Assembly: GCA_009760885.1 (NCBI GenBank)
Contig: CM019701.1
Coordinates: 38,181,197-38,245,196 of the forward strand
DNA: 64,000 nt
Source of the DNA: Achatina immaculata
Taxonomy: Eukaryota > Mollusca > Gastropoda > Stylommatophora > Achatinidae
Reading direction: 5' to 3'
Shown: one piece after another, positions 51,801 through 64,000 of the stretch
Numbering within the stretch: the first letter of the stretch is position 1
Layout: each line of letters begins with the position of its first letter
Notes under the pieces: model-generated
What the model was told of the DNA's origin: nothing
Database searches by the model: none
Seen by the model: the letters and a program-made list of their open reading frames with translations, nothing else
Program-made: the position numbers and the translations under genes

Positions 51801-52120
51801 GTTAGTTGTGTCTATACGTAATAGCCAACACAGTTTAATATTCGATGCTTTCATATCATTTTTTTGGGAGGGAGATCTGCCATGCCAGATCAGAGTGTTT
51901 GAGTGCATACAGAAGAACACAAGCTGTGATTGAACTGACATTAGATGTTTCCCATAGCAGACAAATATTTTACCATCACTAGGGGAGCACACATTTCATG
52001 GGTGAAAATATTCATTGAAACTGAAAGAATTTTTTTGTTCGGTGTTTGCTACATTTAGTGGGAAAAATGTACAACAAATTTTAAATTGCATGATAGCATT
52101 TGTGTCTGAAATTGTAAGGC
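48771..52120. other. Downstream sequence, no gene established
   Basis: AT-rich, without recognised domain or mobile element. A 46-bp duplication (CATTTTGATGTTAACAAATA) lies at 49443-49530. At 51003-51041 a short open stretch with a good acceptor (TTTTCTCTCATAG) encodes PDSAQDPEKPAT and a stop, discussed as a finding. An AATAAA follows at 51168. Confidence 0.5.
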
Positions 52121-52135
52121 AGTATCAGAATGAAA

Positions 52136-52290
52136 CCTTTGTATAGCATTTTCAACAGGAAACTTTTGTATAGCATTTTCAACAGGAAACTTTTGTATAG
52201 CATTTTCAACAGGAAACGTTTGTATAGCATTTTCAACAGGAAACTTTTGTATAGAATTTTAAACAGGAAACTTTTGTATAAGCATTCTCA
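52136..52290. repeat. 27-bp tandem repeat, about six units
   Basis: GTATAGCATTTTCAACAGGA plus AACTTTT repeated every 27 bp from 52141. The last units are diverged. Confidence 0.9.
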
Positions 52291-55200
52291 GCACAAAGAT
52301 AGCACTGTCGAAGATTGTATTTTGTAGTTGTTTTGTCTTCAGCCTTGCTTTTATTACATGTCTGTACCTTCAGTTTGAATAGTTTTGTTATGGACCTGAA
52401 CGTTCAGAATTAGGCTAGGGGTTTGCTTGCTGTTTTGAGCTAGTAGCACATGCAGACTGAATATTTCTGATGGTTTAGAGAACAGCTTCAGTTTCACAGT
52501 TGTGGTTTAGTCAAGGTTCACATCTGTCTTGTACTGTTCTGTGTATGGCAGTAAGGTTTAACTGTAAGGACGGAGATTTTGTTAGGCGCCATTTTGGTCA
52601 GTTCACATGTTCTTAAACCTTTGTGTATATTCAGTAGCAGGGTATAAGTGTAAAGATGGGTATAGCCAGTTCACATCGTTCTTAAATGGTTGTGTGTGTT
52701 AGAAAGTAGGGCATGACAGTAAAGATTAGAGATTATGGTATGCATTATTGGTTCACATGTTTTTAAACCATTGTGTGTGTTTGTGTTTGAAAGTAGGGTG
52801 TAACTGTGCTTTGATGATGAAAGAAAAAAACACCAGGTTTTTGCAACAAATTTCAACAGTGTTTGTCTTTTTCATATGTTTATCATTGTCCTTAAAAAGG
52901 CCACAGAAACAGCTAATTCGTGATTTTTCTGAAGAGAGTTTAAAAAAAGTCCACAGACAGCTGAGATGGTTAATGAGTCACCAATGAAAAGGAGAGAATT
53001 TGCATAAAATAATATGAGAAGAGACGGTATTGGCCGGAAGGCTTAGGACAGCAACATAGATGGAGAGGTAAAGAAAGGTTGAGAAACTGTAGTGGACAAA
53101 ATGATAACTTGCATGATACCAGCTGGGCTTATGAAAGCATCAGTGATTGTGGTCTGTGGTGAGTGAGATTCTGTGATGCTGATCTGTAGTAGGATATGTT
53201 TCATAAATTGTGTAGTGTCAGTGCAAGTGCTGTTGAATCTCCAGATCCTGTAGCAATTCAGTAAATTAAAATGCCATAGTAGAGAAAGTTTCATTTGTTT
53301 GATTTATATTATCATCAGTACACATGAAAAAGTTGATGCTATAATGTATTGATTTTATCCAGATAAATATTGCTGTCTGTCTTGATGGCATCATTCCTAA
53401 TTGTCATAGACATTCATATTATAGTTAGAATTATTTTTAACATTCCATTTTTTTTTCCCCATTTTTTTCTTAGTAAAAATTCTGTAGCGTAAATATTTTG
53501 TCAATGCCATCTTGCCTGCGATGAAACTGTATTCCCATATTATTTCTTTTTAATATGGAGACATTGTGAAGATCATTTCAGTTGTTTCTCTGAAGAAGTC
53601 TGTGCCGGTTTAGAGGACTCTGGACTTTTTTCAGTTCATTTCTTCATGATTTCTTATACTGAAATGTTTGACCAGTTTCAGTGTGTTACCATGTTTTATT
53701 GAATTTAGAATGATGTCATAGTAACTTTAGATTTACTGATTTCTTTGCTAAGTTTAGAATTACTGGCTTATTTGGAAATTTCGAAATTACTGAATTTGTC
53801 CAGTGATTTTAGAATTGGCAAAATCCTGACTTACTGGGCAATTTTAGTTGTTCTCTTGTTGTCATCACTGGGAATTTCCATTTCCTTGACAGTTTGTGTT
53901 TTCATTTTATTTTGTCATGTGTCAAAACAAGTTTTAAAATTCTCATATCACGGTCATGATCAATTCAGATATTTTCATGTGTTGTCTCTGTCATTATGAT
54001 CTGATGAAAAGTCTCCACCCCCCCCCCCCCCCCAAAAAAAAAAATCTGAGCCATACTTGTCACATTTTGCTAGAAATCCTTGTGTTCGAATTAACGTGGA
54101 ATCTGTATTCTGTAATTAAGCAATAACTGATTGTTTACTGACCACTTTATCATACACTGGTGAGCCTATAAGCTTCATGCACTCAATTTTTTTTTATTTA
54201 ACTCTCCAAAGACATTATATTTAGAAACCAAAAAAAAACCCACAAGTATTCTACAAACTTTTATGTGATTCCTTATGCTTGTTAATCAGCATCATTACCT
54301 TTCGGCTATAACTTCGTTGTCAGACTGCGATGTGCAGTGCTGCATCATTCCATGTTATTTTATTGGGAATTCATTCAGATTTGTAAGAATTTTCCACCTA
54401 GTCTTACCAGTTCACTCTGTTAGTTTGTGAGTATGCTAGTTATCAGTTATAGATTTATTTTTACAGGACTGAATATATGTTCAAAGCCTCATAAATGTTG
54501 TATTATGCTTCCATTTAATGAGTGGCATGCATCTGAAGATTTTTTTCTCTGAATCAAAGGGAGAGAAATATTATGATTTTACTTTTGGGTGAATTCCCTC
54601 TCTGAAGCTGGTCATTTTTTTTTTTTCTGACTAATACATGGTAGTGATTTGTATGTGAATATCTTTAAACACTGTCAGCCCTGTACAGTTTATTCTGTGT
54701 GCCTCACCTTGCAGATATTCTTCATATTTATAAACTTCACAACAGATCTGTGCCCTGGAGATCCAGGGAAGTAAAGACATCCAGTGGGAATTGCAAAAAT
54801 CTAACGCCATGGATGGATTTAAAACCTGGGCCATTTGCTCTGATAGTGAATACATTTAGTCATGAGCTACTCAAATGCACGTATATGTTATGTGATCAAA
54901 TTCATTGGAAGTAATTTTGTGATTGTTTTCTTCTCTTTAAGCACATACAACAGTCAGCATGCATTATGCCACTCAGTCTGAATGTTTATGCAATTCTTCA
55001 GCAACATTTTAACACTACGTATATCACTATTGTCACTTTTAGCCTCCGTATTGCAGGTGACATGCCAGATGTTTTTTGTTTTTTTTTTATTTTGCATGTT
55101 TTTGTGGTTCAGAGGTTGTGAAATACTCATCTGCTATCCATGTCAAAATCTACTGTCATTCACAAAGAAAAATAGAAGCTGGCAGGAAAAAAAAAAAAAC

Positions 55201-56121
55201 CCAACTCATCTTGGATATTGTCAGTTTTTGTTATGCCTGTTTTGATTTATAATCTTTAATCTTAATTTTTTGTGTTACTACTAGCAGGAGATTGGCTTGC
55301 TTCAAGCAGCTGACTAGTACAAGTTATCATGCTAGAATAAGGAAGAAGGCAAATAAAGTTAGACTGCTGCAACTGTAACAGTGTGTGGGCATCTGCTTGT
55401 TTTGACATGTTTGTGGGAGAACAAAATGGGCACACAAAACTGACCAAAAAAAAGTAATAATAATAATTTCTGGAGGGGGGGTGGTTTGATCAGAAGATCA
55501 CATTGACAAACTGAAGGCTTTTAACAGATATTTCTGTGGCAGACATTTGTTGTGAAAACTAAGAGACAGGTCATTTTGCTGTTATGGTGGCAGCAGTAGA
55601 TGGCTTTCTTCATGTGTACACAGAACAAAGGGTAATGTCTTTCTGGGGGTGGAGTGGTTGCTGTGCCAGGTTTATCACACAGCTGCACCATGACGGAGAC
55701 CAGATCAGTCCAACCTCATTTGCCAGGTTGTCACATGGCTGTGCTTCAAAGAGGAAAAGTTTGATTTTAAGCCGCAGTGGTTCAGCAGCAGACTGGTACA
55801 AGAGCATGTGCTTGTAGTCCCCAGAGATGTTTGTTAAAGTAAACAGAGAGGTATAGAGAAAAGTTTCTGAATAAAACATGGTGTAACAGGGATGTCGTAT
55901 CTGTAGCAAGTACTAGCTTGACTGGGCTAGTGTGAGAACCCCTGAATTGGGCTAAATTAATGAATCTAAATCTGATTTGTGCTGAAATCTTATCTAGTAT
56001 TTTCTTTATGTTTGGTCAGTTCATTGCCATGTAATGTTCAACATTTGCTGTATCGTAACATGGATGGCTTGCTGACACTGAAACTTGTCCTTTTCATCTG
56101 GTCACAGTCTGAATGTGGCCT
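52291..56121. other. Intergenic, no gene established; possible SINE remnant
   Basis: AT-rich. At about 54740-54880, read on the minus strand, TAGCTCATGACTAAATG and GGTTTTAAATCC lie at tRNA-like spacing, so a degenerate SINE is possible. Open frames here are all under about 100 codons without domains. Confidence 0.45.
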
Positions 56122-56131
56122 TTACTACACC

Positions 56132-56439
56132 ATTCATCATCATCATCGGGTGCCGTGCTGACTGGCATTGGCTGTTATGCTTCTCCAGAGTATACAGTCC
56201 TTCATGCAGGCCATCAGGTCAGTTGGTGATCTCCTCTCACACCATCCTGTCAGACTGTCCAGTATTATTTCTCTTGGTCTTCCTCTTGATCTTCTTCCCT
56301 CTATTTTTCCTGTTGTTATAATATTTTCATGCCCCCTCTTCTCATTGCATGTCCTATGAAAGTACATTGTCTCTCTCTTATCTGTTTTGACAAGATTTTT
56401 TTGTCTCTCCAGCTCTTCTCATACATTCTTCATTAGTTA
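56132..56439 (-). mobile_element. 5'-truncated LINE with 10-bp target duplication
   Basis: Flanked by TTACTACACC (56122-56131 and 56440-56449). The minus strand encodes GRRSRGRPREIILDSLTGWC and WRSITANASQHGT, with a (GAT)n tail at 56132-56147. Same family and truncation type as 5466-5800. Confidence 0.88.
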
Positions 56440-56449
56440 TTACTACACC

Positions 56450-57789
56450 GTTGCAGAAACTTTTTTTGTCTTTGTATCATTGTTAGACTTCCTGCATGGT
56501 TCCACTCTTACGCAAATACTGAGCCATCTTCAGTGTAATCAAAAGTGATTAACAACAGGACACTCTGTTAGTTATGTTTTAAATCTGAGCCATTTTCTTG
56601 TCGCTATCACGGCAGCTCGTCTGCTTCCCTGACATCTTAGATCTTGCTCAAGTGGCAGCGCTTGAACCTTTCAGGTTTTATTTTTTTCTTTCTAACTGAC
56701 ATGTTTTCATGTATTTACTGAAAGAGATTTGGAAGTCTGGATAAGACTGACACAAGCTAGCATGCAGCACATTTCATTGGAGACTGCAAAGTAATAGAGA
56801 AACAAATGTGTAACAAATGACAAAATTTGCCTAATTGCTGAGTGTGATGAAATAAATGAGCATCCAAAGAATAAATGTTTGGCGGCTAATTTGTTTTTTT
56901 AACCTGGGGTTCCAGAAGAATACATTTTATATCCTGCCTCTGTTTCTATCGCATGAATGGCTTCTAAAAAAAAAGATGTAGGAATCCGCACTTGAAGTCT
57001 TTAAGAACATGAATGCCTGTGTGTACATGAGTTTTCTATCTGATGCAAGTAAGACTGCAGATAATCTTTTTTGAACTAAAAATTTGTTTAAATTTTATTA
57101 AATAATGTGTTTAAAAAAAATATTGTATAAATATTTATTTTGCCAGTAATGTCCACAAGTTAGCTACAGTTCCTGACATGCTTGGAGTAAAAAGTTTGTG
57201 GGTCTGCTGCTAGAAGTAGTTTGAGAAGCACTGTTTCAGATTCGTTGTCATCAGCAAGAACAGTTTAGTTTTCTGCACTGTGAAAAACAGAAGAGATTGA
57301 GACCACAGCTTAAATGAACCACTTTTGTACAGTTAAAATTGATCATATAGTTACAGGTCCCTATGTGAGATTGGTATGATTATCATGGATAAAGAAATGA
57401 ATAGAGGGGCACTGGAGTTGAGAATGTTTTTAAGGCATCACAAAACATTTTTTAAAAATTTCTCATCGAATTTGAATAAAGGAAGCTATAAACTGTTTAT
57501 ACTTCATGGATTTACTTTTTTTTTTTTTTTTTTTCAAATTTTTATATGTTAACTGATACAACTACATCTGTGCTTGTTTTGCTAAAATATTTCATTTTCA
57601 AGATGGATGAGTATGCAAGTATGTGAACTTGGTGATCAGGTAAACTATAAATCCTTGGGAAATAGACAGAGGGAATGTGTGCCAGCACTCTGAGGTCAAA
57701 CTCATGTTATTTGTAAATGCAGTATAGTACAAGTTTATTGATCAGTTTTGGCATGCTGTTTGGTTCACTTGGGTTATGGTTCCAGTATC
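56450..57789. other. Intergenic, no feature supported
   Basis: AT-rich sequence with poly-T runs and no recognised gene or repeat. Confidence 0.6.
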
Positions 57790-58283
57790 ACACTATAATG
57801 AGAAACATCTTGTGCAACAGATCTATATCAATGGAAATAAGATTCCAAGTACTTAAATGTTACATCAAGCCAGTTTTGTTTTATGGATGTGAACATGGTC
57901 TATGAATAAGAGAGTACAGCAAGAAATGGAGGCCATGGAAATGTGGTTCATAAGAAGGATGTTGAAGGTACCACGGACAGATAAGAAAACCAACGAAAAA
58001 ATCTTAAGAGAGGCTGGAGTTAAAAGGCAATTTACAGCAAAGATCAGAGGCAGAAAAGCGAGATTTGTAGGGCATTTTCTGAGAAGAGGAAAATTAGAAC
58101 ACACTGTGGCAAGTGGAAAAATTGAGGGAAGAAGAGACAGAGGAAGACAGAGTGAGAAGTTACTGGATGGGCTGTCAGTGTGGCTAGGAAGAAAGTCACC
58201 GGCAAATCTCATAATCAAGTCTAAAGACAGGAAATTGTGGAGAGAAATGATGGCCTACGCCAGGTGGCACGGCACTTGATTGA
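57790..58283 (+). mobile_element. LINE 3' end, distinct subfamily, (TTGA)n tail
   Basis: The plus strand encodes MRNILCNRSISMEIRFQVLK and CYIKPVLFYGCE, then a stop, then MWFIRRMLKVPRTDKKTNEK, ARFVGHFLRRGKLE, GKIEGRRDRGRQ and a final MAYARWHGT stop. The organisation matches the 5466 and 56132 elements but the sequence is divergent and the tail is GATTGATTGAT. One stop (TGA at 57903) breaks the frame. Confidence 0.84.
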
Positions 58284-58466
58284 TTGATCACTCTATAAAT
58301 AGGAAACAGAACAGCATCTTGTGGGAGTTCACAACCTAAAGTACTCTATACATCTGTTCATTATAATCTGTAATGATCACATTCAATATACTAGAGTCTT
58401 CTATTTCTTCTTTGCGCGTTGCCAGGACTTATGCATGGCATTACTACCAAAATATGACTAATGGAT

Positions 58467-58868
58467 TATTTCTGATGTTCAGTCCAGAGTTGAAACAGAA
58501 ATGCTGATCTGCTCCCCTTCAGCCCAGAGTTGAAACAGAAATGCTGATCTGCTCCTCTTCAGTCCAGAGTTGAAATAGAAATGCTGATCTGCTCCCCTTC
58601 AGCCCAGAGTTGAAACAGAAATGCTGATCTGCTCCTCTTCAGTCCAGAATTGAAACAGAAATGCTGATCTGCTCCTCTTCAGTCCAGAGTTGAAACAGAA
58701 ATGCTGATCTGCTCCTCTTCAGTCCAGAGTTGAAACAGAAATGCTGATCTGCTCCTCTTCAGTCCAGAGTTGAAACAGAAATGCTGATCTGCTCCTCTTC
58801 AGTCCAGAGTTGAAACAGAAATGCTGATCTGCTCCTCTTCAGTCCAGAGTTGAAACAGAAATGCTGAT
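58467..58868. repeat. 40-bp tandem repeat, ten units
   Basis: CAGTCCAGAGTTGAAACAGA plus AATGCTGATCTGCTCCTCTT repeated every 40 bp (58501, 58541 and so on to 58861). Early units alternate CTCCCC and CTCCTC, and GCCCAG and GTCCAG, which suggests an 80-bp dimer at the left end. Confidence 0.93.
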
Positions 58869-59069
58869 TTTTCTTCTTGTAAGTGGTACAGAAATAAAAA
58901 GCATGAGAATTAACACAGAGAAATCACTGAGAACTTTCTAAATGCGAATTTAACCAAAGGATGCTCATAACCTTTGCCTCAAAGACAAACAGATTTAGTC
59001 CTCAAATTTACTGAAGTACTTAATAAAATCTTTATGTTGCATTCATTAGAGCAGTGCTGGAGAAAATAT

Positions 59070-59390
59070 CTTCTTCTTTGTACGCACATTGGCGATGATG
59101 CATTGTACCCTGATTTTTGCGATGCACCTTCTGGCTGGATACCTCCGACTTCAGCACCTTTCCATGCTAGGGCAGACTGTGGTCTTGCTCGGACTGCCAT
59201 GAAGACAGTGGTCTAGGCTGGCCTTTGTTTTTTCAGCCTCTGGTGGCTGTAGTTAAGCCCCTTCTCCATGTCAGATCCAGCATGCAACGCTAGCTGGCCA
59301 GATGACTTTAAGACAGTTCCATAGAGACACTCCGACTTTGGGATGAGGAATCTGATGAGTGCCTCAACTATATCCATTCCTCGCCACTTA
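59070..59390 (-). mobile_element. Dispersed GAA-tailed repeat, family 2, copy 2
   Basis: Reverse complement of the repeat at about 26620-27068, sharing GACACTCCGACTTTGGGATG, GACTGTGGTCTTGCTCGGAC, CTTCAGCACCTTTCC and TGATTTTTGCGATGCACC. The tail TCTTCTTCTTTGTAC at 59069-59083 corresponds to the (GAA)n end. Confidence 0.78.
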
Positions 59391-59878
59391 TAGTCTGCTG
59401 GCTGTTTTGTTTACATCATTCTGATAGCCATTGTTGTAAAGACCCATAGGCTTGTTATGTCCTGGATTCATTGGTTACACATCAGATTTTCCTAATCCCC
59501 GCCGACAATCTCTATGTCCCCATCCATCCACCAACCTGACGTTACATTTTACAAAAATAACAATTACAGTTAGTATTTATTGCTACATGTTTCTGGGCTA
59601 CAGAAGTAGGTCAGAGTTTTTAAGCAGACAGATCTATGTTTCCTGTCTCACAAAGACTATGTTAAGATAAGTGTGAGAAGATTATCAAATCTTGATGTCC
59701 CTCTTTGTTCTCAACATTTTGAATGCTGAGAAGTTCCATTCTTGTTCACTTTTATGTTTTTTAGCCTTGTTTTGTCTACCTTGTGGCCCAGAATGGCTGA
59801 GCTTTTTCATTGTGTTTTAATCTCTCTTGCTTTAGATGTTAGTGCAGTTATTGAAATAGATAAAACAGACATACATAA

Positions 59879-60178
59879 GTATCTCTTCTTAGCTTGAAAT
59901 GGGTAGGACAGACATCAGAATCTCTTCTTAGCTTGAACTGGGTAGGACAGACATCAGAATCTCTTCTTAGCTTGAACTTTGTAAGATAGACATAAAAATT
60001 ACATCTTAGTTTGAACTGGGTAAGATACACATAAGAATCTCTTCTTGGCTTGAACTGGGTAGGACAGACATCAGAATCTCTTCTTAGCTTGAACTTGGTA
60101 AGACAGACATAAAAATTACATCTTAGCTTGAACTGGGTAAGATACACATAAGAATCTCTTCTTGGCTTGAGCTGCTGG
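59879..60178. repeat. 39-bp tandem repeat with a 117-bp trimer period
   Basis: Units begin at 59879, 59918, 59957, 59996, 60035, 60074, 60113 and 60152. Unit types follow A-B-C-A-B-C-A from 59918, where A has ATCTCTTCTTAGC or ATCTCTTCTTGGC with GGGTAGGACAGACATCAG, B ends AGACATAAA and C starts AATTACATCTTAG. The open minus-strand frame of 13-residue repeats is a by-product. Confidence 0.9.
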
Positions 60179-60179
60179 G

Positions 60180-62240
60180 GGCTAGAGATAAAAAAATGTA
60201 TTTAATAATAAGCAAGAATGTTTAATTTATACACCAAAATACAATAAAGGAATGTTTCTAAGTTACAGAAAGGGTTGAACGTCATAGACTGATGAAAGTC
60301 TGAAGCTCTGTAACCCTCTGTTAGTGCTTAAATAACTAAGCCTCAATAACCAGCACTTTGATATCGACAAAAAGTTTCTTAAATCCATGCTTTCTGACTC
60401 CACAGTTTCTAACTGAAGCTATAGATGCTATATATAACAAAAAAAAAGTGATACCATCTTCTACACAAAACTTTGACAAGAACTTTTTACGTCATGGACA
60501 TGATGAAAAAAATGGTGGCATATGAAATTGTGCCTTGAACAAAAGTAATAATGTGGCGAAATTAATAATAATATCGGAAGATTAATCTTCAACAAATATG
60601 TTGAGTGAATTATAATAATCAGAAGAGATTGCTTAATGAGAAGATAAGAAGTATATTCTTCGTGCTTGATTTTCAACATTTGTAAAGGTGTATGGTAAAT
60701 GATCTTTTCTAGCAGAAAATATATTTCTGTATCATGAGCTTTCTTGTACTTGACGTATCCGTTGCTAAATGTTTTCAGTATTTTTTCTACTCCTTTGTAA
60801 TTTTGAACGGTCGAAAAAAGATTTTACCAAAAAACAAATTATCGCAGACATTTTTTGTTTGTTTGTTAAAATCTTTGTTGACAAAATGTATATTACCACA
60901 GCTTTGTTTTGTAGTATTTTTTTTTTCAAATTAAACTTTTTCTTATGAAATAATTTACATTATAAATGATAATTTTCCTAGAACATATTTTTGAAAGTTT
61001 CCTGGGTTTGGTACTTCAGACGAAAAAAAAAAATCCACATCACTCGCAGACAAGTTTTATTCCTTCTAATTTTCTTTGTCAGGTTTTGCATGATTGTCAG
61101 GACATTGTCAAGTTTTCTGCATTTATTCCTACAATTCCATTTACTGTTTCCAGAATTTGTAAGTTTCTTTTGTTTAATTTAAAGATGAAGACTATTATAA
61201 AATGCCAAATATTCTTTTTATTGTCTTTACTGTGAAAATAATAATCCAATTTATTTTTTTTTATGTGTGGCAAAACGAGTATTTTTTTCTTTCATTTTTA
61301 TTGGCTCAGCAATAGAGCTCACTCACTGGGCATTAGTATGCAACATTTTGTGCCATTCTCTGCTAGTTTAAGAGTTTATGGTGGTGAAAAAACCACCAAT
61401 AATTCAATCACGTGGACCAGAGAAAGTTAAGTTTCATTTAAGAGAGGATGGAGAGAGAAAATGTTGGTTTTCTTTTTTTTTTTTAGTCATATGTGGTACA
61501 AGATGTAGAGCCATTGATCACCTGTGCTGTTCAGAAGTAATGTTGACAAGGCTTTGAGGTTACGCTGTATAAAGATGTACGTATGTGTTTTTATTTGTCT
61601 TGCATTTTAGTTTCAGGCCGTACTGTGCTTTGATGTCATGCTAACAGAAAAGGGTCTGGATACCCTGTTTGCCAGTGTATTGTGTATTTTCCTTTTTATG
61701 AAACCCCTAAAACTGTGTTTAGTTTTTATGTAAATATCGTAAAATTTTAAACAAAAAAAAAAAAAAGTATTATGCCATCTTAGTAAAATTATTTTTTGTT
61801 TTGTTTCAAAAATGTGTTCTTAGTTTTTAAATCTCTTATTCCAGATCTATAAGATATTATTTTTTACATATATCCATTTTCATATTGGTTTATATTTGTT
61901 TCATTTTTGCTTTATTAAATGAATGCCTAGCTAAATGGCTTGAAGCTTTTTTTTTGGGTATAATCTTGTTATTTTATAATGTTGATTTATGACTCATGTG
62001 GTTCATATTTGATCACTGTAACATAATAGAATAGTGATTGTTATCATAGATTTACTCAGCTCTGGCCTCACCTGAACATGAAATCCTTGTCATGACTAGT
62101 CCATTACAGTTTATTAATGGAAGCTAATATGTTTCTGGCACAGTTATTTTGTGCAGACACTTGAAGGGTTTGTCTTTACACTGTCTTCATCTAACAAGGC
62201 TGGCCAGAAGTCTACATCACAGTGACTGAAAATCTTTTCT
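60180..62240. other. Intergenic, no feature supported
   Basis: AT-rich with frequent homopolymer runs; no recognised gene or mobile element. Confidence 0.6.
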
Positions 62241-62545
62241 TTCTTCTGTGCGTATATTATTAGCTTTCTGGCTCTTGACATCCAAAGATTGACTGGAAAT
62301 TCTTTCTTCCGTATGTACATTATTAGTTTTCTGGCTGTTAGCATACAAAGATTGACTGGAAATTCTTTCTTCCGTATGTACATTATTAGTTTTCTGGCTG
62401 TTAGCATACAAAGATTGACTGGAAATACTTTCTTTCTTCTGTATGTACATTATTAGTTTTCTGGCTGTTAGCATACAAAGATTGACTGGAAATACTTTCT
62501 TTCTTCTGTATGTACATTATTAGTTTTCTGACTCTTAGCATCCAG
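62240..62545. repeat. 62-67-bp tandem repeat, about five units
   Basis: Units of GTACATTATTAGTTTTCTGG, CTGTTAGCATACAAAGATTG and ACTGGAAATNCTTTCTT. Length varies because of a CTTT expansion in some units. Confidence 0.9.
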
Positions 62546-62702
62546 CTCTTGGAATTCATGCTTAAACCCTGCTAGAACGTGAGTGCCCAGTGTATACATG
62601 AGGTTTTTCTTCTGCTGTGAGTGAGTTTGTAGATAACCTTTTCAACTATGCTGGCACTAAAAAAAGTTTTGTTTTCTGAATAATGTCATCATATGACAAG
62701 TA

Positions 62703-64000
62703 TACTGTCCAAAAAAAAACAAAAAACGCATAACTACTGATGACCCAATTTTAGCCATAACTTTGATATTCTATAGCTTTTTAAATTGAGTGAATAAAAT
62801 GTTCAAATTGCAGACAATAATACCTAAGGGTTTAAACACTCACTTGACAGTTTCTTGCATCTGTGTGATGAGAATTTGTTAGTCCCAGGGGTTCTCAACT
62901 TAGTATGGTGTGTGGCCTCCACTTGCATCGATCAGCGACTGGCATCTTCTGGGCAAAGATGTGATCAGATGTGCACCTGTGGGATGGCTGCCCACTCTTC
63001 CTGGAGTGCCTGCCACAGATCACGACGATTGGCTGGAGAAACGTTTCGGTGACAAACATGTCCTTGCAGCTCAATCCATAGGTGCTCGATCGGATTCATG
63101 TCTGGAGACAGGGAAGGGTGAGAATGTTGTTGGCAGTGTGGTGAACCATGCAGAATGGGGTCTGGCGTTGTCCTGTTGAAACACAGACCTTTGCGCAGCA
63201 AAAAATGGAAGGACATGGGGTCAAAGAATTTCATTGACGTATCGTTGCGCATTCAGACCTCCTTCAATCTGCTCCAATGGACTCCTTCCATTGAAATTGA
63301 TCATTCCCCATACCATTACACCTCCACAACTGTGCAGCAAAGCTTCATCAACACAATTTTGGGCAAAACTTTCATTTGGCCCACGGTAGACCTTTCTCCG
63401 CATATCATGGCGGTACAACAAAAAAAGAAGATTCGTCACTAAACCAGACATGTCTCCATTGATTGTCAGTTGTCCAGGGCCAATGCTGGTTGGCCCAAAC
63501 AAGTCGATTTTGGCGATGGCATCTCGTTAAGACAGGATCTCGGTGAGGTTGTCATGCCATCAGTCCAGCTTCATGCAGTCTATTCCGGATAGTTTGATCA
63601 GACACACGATGTCCTGCAAGCAATGACTGGGCACTTGAGGAAGCTGTTGTAAACCTGTTTCTGAGGTGATGAACCAGAATAAAGCGATCATCAGCTGCTG
63701 TTGTCACCCTGGGTCGTCCACCGCGGTGCTGGTCTTCAGCTGAACCAGTGGCTTGGAAACGGTGCCAAAGCTGACTGATGGTACTCTGCTGCACGTTTAA
63801 ATGCCTGGCAACCTGACTTTGACTTTTGCCTACTTGCAGGCGACCAATAGCAGTGTTTCATAAATTTGCGATAGACGTGCCATAACTGTCTGCTTGAAAA
63901 TTAACTGAATTTGTTTGTGTAACTTCATCCTTTTATAGGGTTTCATTTGTGTGGGAAGTGAATTGTGCTAACCACAAAAATCATGACTTTTCCGTAAATG
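62703..64000 (-). mobile_element. Tc1-like DNA transposon, frameshifted, right end outside window
   Basis: A minus-strand transposase of the Tc1 group (DD34E type) spans about 62890-63890. The left end begins around 62703 with ACTGTCC, an A-rich run and AACGCATAAC, typical of Tc1 ends. The right inverted repeat is not reached before 64000, so the element is partial in this window. Confidence 0.82.
62890..63888 (-). pseudogene. Tc1-like transposase, decayed
   Basis: Reading from 63888 downwards: an N-terminal helix-turn-helix (VARHLNVQQSTISQLWHRFQ), DQHRGGRPRVTTAADDRFIL, a second DNA-binding part ending NRLHEAGLMA, then in shifted frames WFSDESSF (first catalytic Asp), GGVMVWGMI, QQDNARPHSAWF (second Asp) and SPDMNPIEHLW (Glu). 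All three catalytic acidic residues are readable but no single frame joins them. One break is at a poly-T tract near 63425. Confidence 0.83.

Noticed and set aside
52748..52987. 79-codon frame ending in a charged segment near 52.9 kb as an extra exon
   Set aside because: No family similarity, no convincing acceptor and a position well past the coiled-coil exon and its stop.
55584..55830. Open frames on both strands around 55.6-55.9 kb and a tRNA-like GTGGTTCAGCAGCAGACTGG stretch
   Set aside because: No domain in either frame, and the tRNA resemblance lacks a convincing second promoter box and any cloverleaf.
59848..60147. 99-codon minus-strand frame with 13-residue repeats
   Set aside because: By-product of the 39-bp tandem array.

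Overview
The window is eukaryotic. It has interrupted coding sequence with GT..AG introns, non-LTR retrotransposons, DNA transposons and a tRNA-derived SINE, and no bacterial-style operons. The host looks like an invertebrate metazoan. A single CD2AP/CIN85-type gene plus abundant RTE-like LINEs suggests a lophotrochozoan, perhaps a mollusc; that placement is inference.

One host gene dominates: a plus-strand CD2AP/CIN85 (SH3KBP1; fly cindr) orthologue in 14 coding exons from an ATG at 8278 to a TGA at 48018. Intron phases agree at all 13 junctions and give a 631-residue protein. It has SH3-A (about 4-55), SH3-B (about 99-153, split over two exons), a conserved linker motif (about 198-213), SH3-C (about 252-308), a proline/lysine-rich stretch starting right after SH3-C, a conserved FDDI...LTHLT motif (about 414-428), and a C-terminal coiled coil (about 549-626). 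Proteins of this family are multivalent SH3 adaptors linking receptor endocytosis and cortical actin; here that role is inferred from family membership.

Region by region: 1-8.2 kb is intergenic, with a mariner deletion derivative (1172-1935), a degraded but nearly full-span RTE-like LINE (about 2085-5234), a short LINE with exact target-site duplications (5466-5800), and an unassigned GC-richer tract that may hold the promoter. 8.3-47.7 kb is exons in large introns crowded with minisatellites (20-63 bp units), truncated LINEs, two piggyBac-like MITEs, two near-identical copies of an unclassified GAA-tailed retroposon, and one copy of a second GAA-tailed repeat. 48-62.7 kb is downstream sequence with a possible polyadenylation signal, LINE remnants, the second copy of that repeat and four more tandem arrays. 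62.7-64 kb is a decayed Tc1-like transposon running off the edge.

The most unusual signal is that two minisatellites start exactly at 5' splice sites of the host gene. The SH3-A exon/intron junction is repeated 18 times (40 bp units) and the SH3-B second-half junction 12 times (20 bp units), so each intron opens with an array of duplicated donor sites. Next in interest are the 1.48 kb retroposon family with perfect target-site duplications, a 39-bp near-perfect hairpin just before the last exon, and transposon insertions into tandem arrays whose neighbouring units preserve the empty site.
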